Below are positions 4,841 through 5,794 of a stretch of 5,794 nt of DNA, piece after piece. Made by a program: the position numbers and the translations under genes. The notes beneath the pieces were generated by a model. The model was given only the letters and a program-made list of their open reading frames with translations, had not been told where the DNA came from and ran no database searches. Numbering within the stretch: the first letter of the stretch is position 1; the number at the start of each line of letters is the position of its first letter. Origin of the DNA: Pseudomonadota bacterium (lineage in GTDB: Bacteria > Pseudomonadota > Alphaproteobacteria > Caulobacterales > Caulobacteraceae); assembly GCA_023424215.1 (NCBI GenBank), contig JAFAEC010000139.1, forward strand, positions 1 through 5,794. The letters run 5' to 3'.

Positions 4841-5787
4841 TAGACGCTGTCCTCGGCGGCGGCGGGGACCGGCGCGAGGGCCCGGAACGCCTTCGGCAGG
4901 AAGCGGACGGACGCTTCGTGGTGGAGCAGGAGGGGCTCGCCGTCGATCACCGCCGCAATGCGCGACCGGGCGCGCAGCCGGACCCGGCGGGCGGGGCGGG
5001 TGCTGACCGCCGGATCGAGGCGCCAGTCGTCGAACAGCGCGTGCGCCGCCAGCCGGAAAGCCTCGCCCGCGTCCTTCGGGTTCATGGCCGCCGCCTCGAG
5101 GCCGGCGTCCTCGTCGATCGCCTTGGAGATCATCGGGCCGATCAGCACCAGGGCCTCGGCGCGCCTCTCCGGCTGGTTGTCGAGGGCGTACCGCAGCCGT
5201 CCGGTGAAGGCGCGCTTCAGCGCCCGGCGGGCGTACAGCCAGGCCAGCCGCAGGCGACGCAGGCGGATGGCCTCGCGCGCGGGGGCCCAGAGGGCCGGAG
5301 CGCCGAACACCGCGGCGCAGAAGAAGGCGCGACGCACGTCGCCGTCGGCGACCTCGCCGCCGGCGATGTCGTGGGCCAGACCCTCCTCGAGGGACACCTT
5401 CAGCGCCGTCTTCCAGTCGCTGGACCCGTACAGGGCCTTGGGCAGCATGTTCATGGTGCCGCCCGGCAGGGGCGCCACCAGCGGACCGTCCGGCCCGGCG
5501 CGAGAGGCGATGGTCCCGGCGGTTCCGTCGCCGGCGAGGACGAACAGGGCGTCGGGCTTCTCGTCGAAGGCTGCCTGGATCTGGGCCTCGAAGCTGCCCG
5601 GCTCGAGAGAGACCACAGTGGTCTCGCAGGCGTAGCGGGAGAGGATCTCGAGCGCTTCCTCGGCCGCATTGGGGCCGACGCTGCCTGACAGCGGGTTGAT
5701 GAGCATGACCACGCGGGCGAGCCTGACGTGGGATGTCAGTTCGCAGGCGCCGGCGCGGGCGGGCGGGGGCGCCCCGGGGGGGGGCAC
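4840..5787 (-). CDS. Diacylglycerol kinase family lipid kinase (start uncertain)
   Basis: A DAGK catalytic-domain protein of the DgkB/YegS/sphingosine-kinase type, which transfers phosphate from ATP to a lipid hydroxyl at the inner membrane. Numbering from the GTG at 5787, the motifs are INPLSGSVG (30-38), the nucleotide-binding loop LAGDGTAGT (84-92, with Ala in place of the first Gly of the usual GGDGT) and PLPGGTMNMLPKALYG (106-121). Near the C-terminus is AAVIDGEP, typical of the beta-sandwich domain. The frame is open to the right edge, so the gene could also be 5' partial. The first 20 residues from 5787 are Pro/Ala/Gly low complexity and unlike the family. The ATG at 5706 would start inside the first beta strand, so the true start is probably between 5706 and 5787 or beyond the edge; no strong ribosome binding site settles it. 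It overlaps the phosphoesterase gene by one base and would be the first gene of that pair. Confidence 0.88.
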   Translation of the reverse strand: MPPPGAPPPARAGACELTSHVRLARVVMLINPLSGSVGPNAAEEALEILSRYACETTVVSLEPGSFEAQIQAAFDEKPDALFVLAGDGTAGTIASRAGPDGPLVAPLPGGTMNMLPKALYGSSDWKTALKVSLEEGLAHDIAGGEVADGDVRRAFFCAAVFGAPALWAPAREAIRLRRLRLAWLYARRALKRAFTGRLRYALDNQPERRAEALVLIGPMISKAIDEDAGLEAAAMNPKDAGEAFRLAAHALFDDWRLDPAVSTRPARRVRLRARSRIAAVIDGEPLLLHHEASVRFLPKAFRALAPVPAAAEDSV

Positions 5788-5794
5788 CCGGGGG
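5771..5794. other. G/C homopolymer-rich right edge
   Basis: The last bases contain CCCC followed by nine G (5776-5784), then CACCC and five G (5790-5794). This lies at the extreme end of the sequence and overlaps the doubtful N-terminus of the lipid kinase. Such runs commonly break assemblies and can hide length errors, so reading frame upstream of about 5760 should not be trusted. Confidence 0.6.

Noticed and set aside
3947..4843. Long plus-strand open frame across the phosphoesterase gene.
   Set aside because: It starts inside the terminator region and is the complement of a gene with all metallophosphoesterase motifs.
4918..5688. Long plus-strand open frame across the lipid kinase gene.
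   Set aside because: No family-like motifs; composition matches a GC-rich shadow, and the minus strand has the complete DAGK motif set.

Overview
The window is GC-rich (roughly 70 percent by eye) with codons biased to G/C in the third position. Its protein content suggests an alphaproteobacterium, most likely of the Caulobacterales (Caulobacter, Brevundimonas or Phenylobacterium type). That placement is inferred from family resemblance and from EcfG/SigT-like promoter motifs; there is no rRNA or other marker gene. No mobile element, CRISPR array, tRNA or rRNA was seen.

Layout: (1) Bases 3-497, plus strand: C-terminal part of an M23 (LytM-type) peptidase that enters from the left edge. (2) 568-1455, plus: exported alpha/beta hydrolase with a Tat-like signal. 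(3) 2747-1465, minus: a two-gene, translationally coupled unit encoding a small fumarylacetoacetase-family hydrolase and a zeta-class glutathione transferase, which look like the last two steps of a gentisate or homogentisate ring-cleavage route. (4) 2808-3983, plus: a compact envelope-stress cassette with a DUF883/YqjD-like tail-anchored helical protein, an overlapping YqjE/holin-like membrane protein, and a 54-residue DUF1328 (YtjA-like) membrane protein, closed by a strong intrinsic terminator. (5) 5787-3983, minus: a diacylglycerol-kinase-family lipid kinase overlapping a calcineurin-like metallophosphoesterase.

The most informative part is regulatory. Two exact GGAAC-N16-CGTT sequences, matching the alphaproteobacterial general-stress sigma factor (EcfG/SigT) consensus, lie before the DUF883 gene and before the DUF1328 gene. 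The first sits in an inverted repeat that also spells GGAAC-N16-GGTT on the other strand, aimed at the ring-cleavage pair, so this may be a divergent stress promoter. The leader of the DUF1328 gene also contains a perfect 10-bp stem-loop that I cannot assign to a known element.

The genes are mostly familiar families. I did not find a clearly new multi-gene system. The points most worth checking are the promoter/hairpin architecture, a His-to-Leu change at a catalytic position of the M23 domain, and the 11-residue periodicity of the DUF883 protein.
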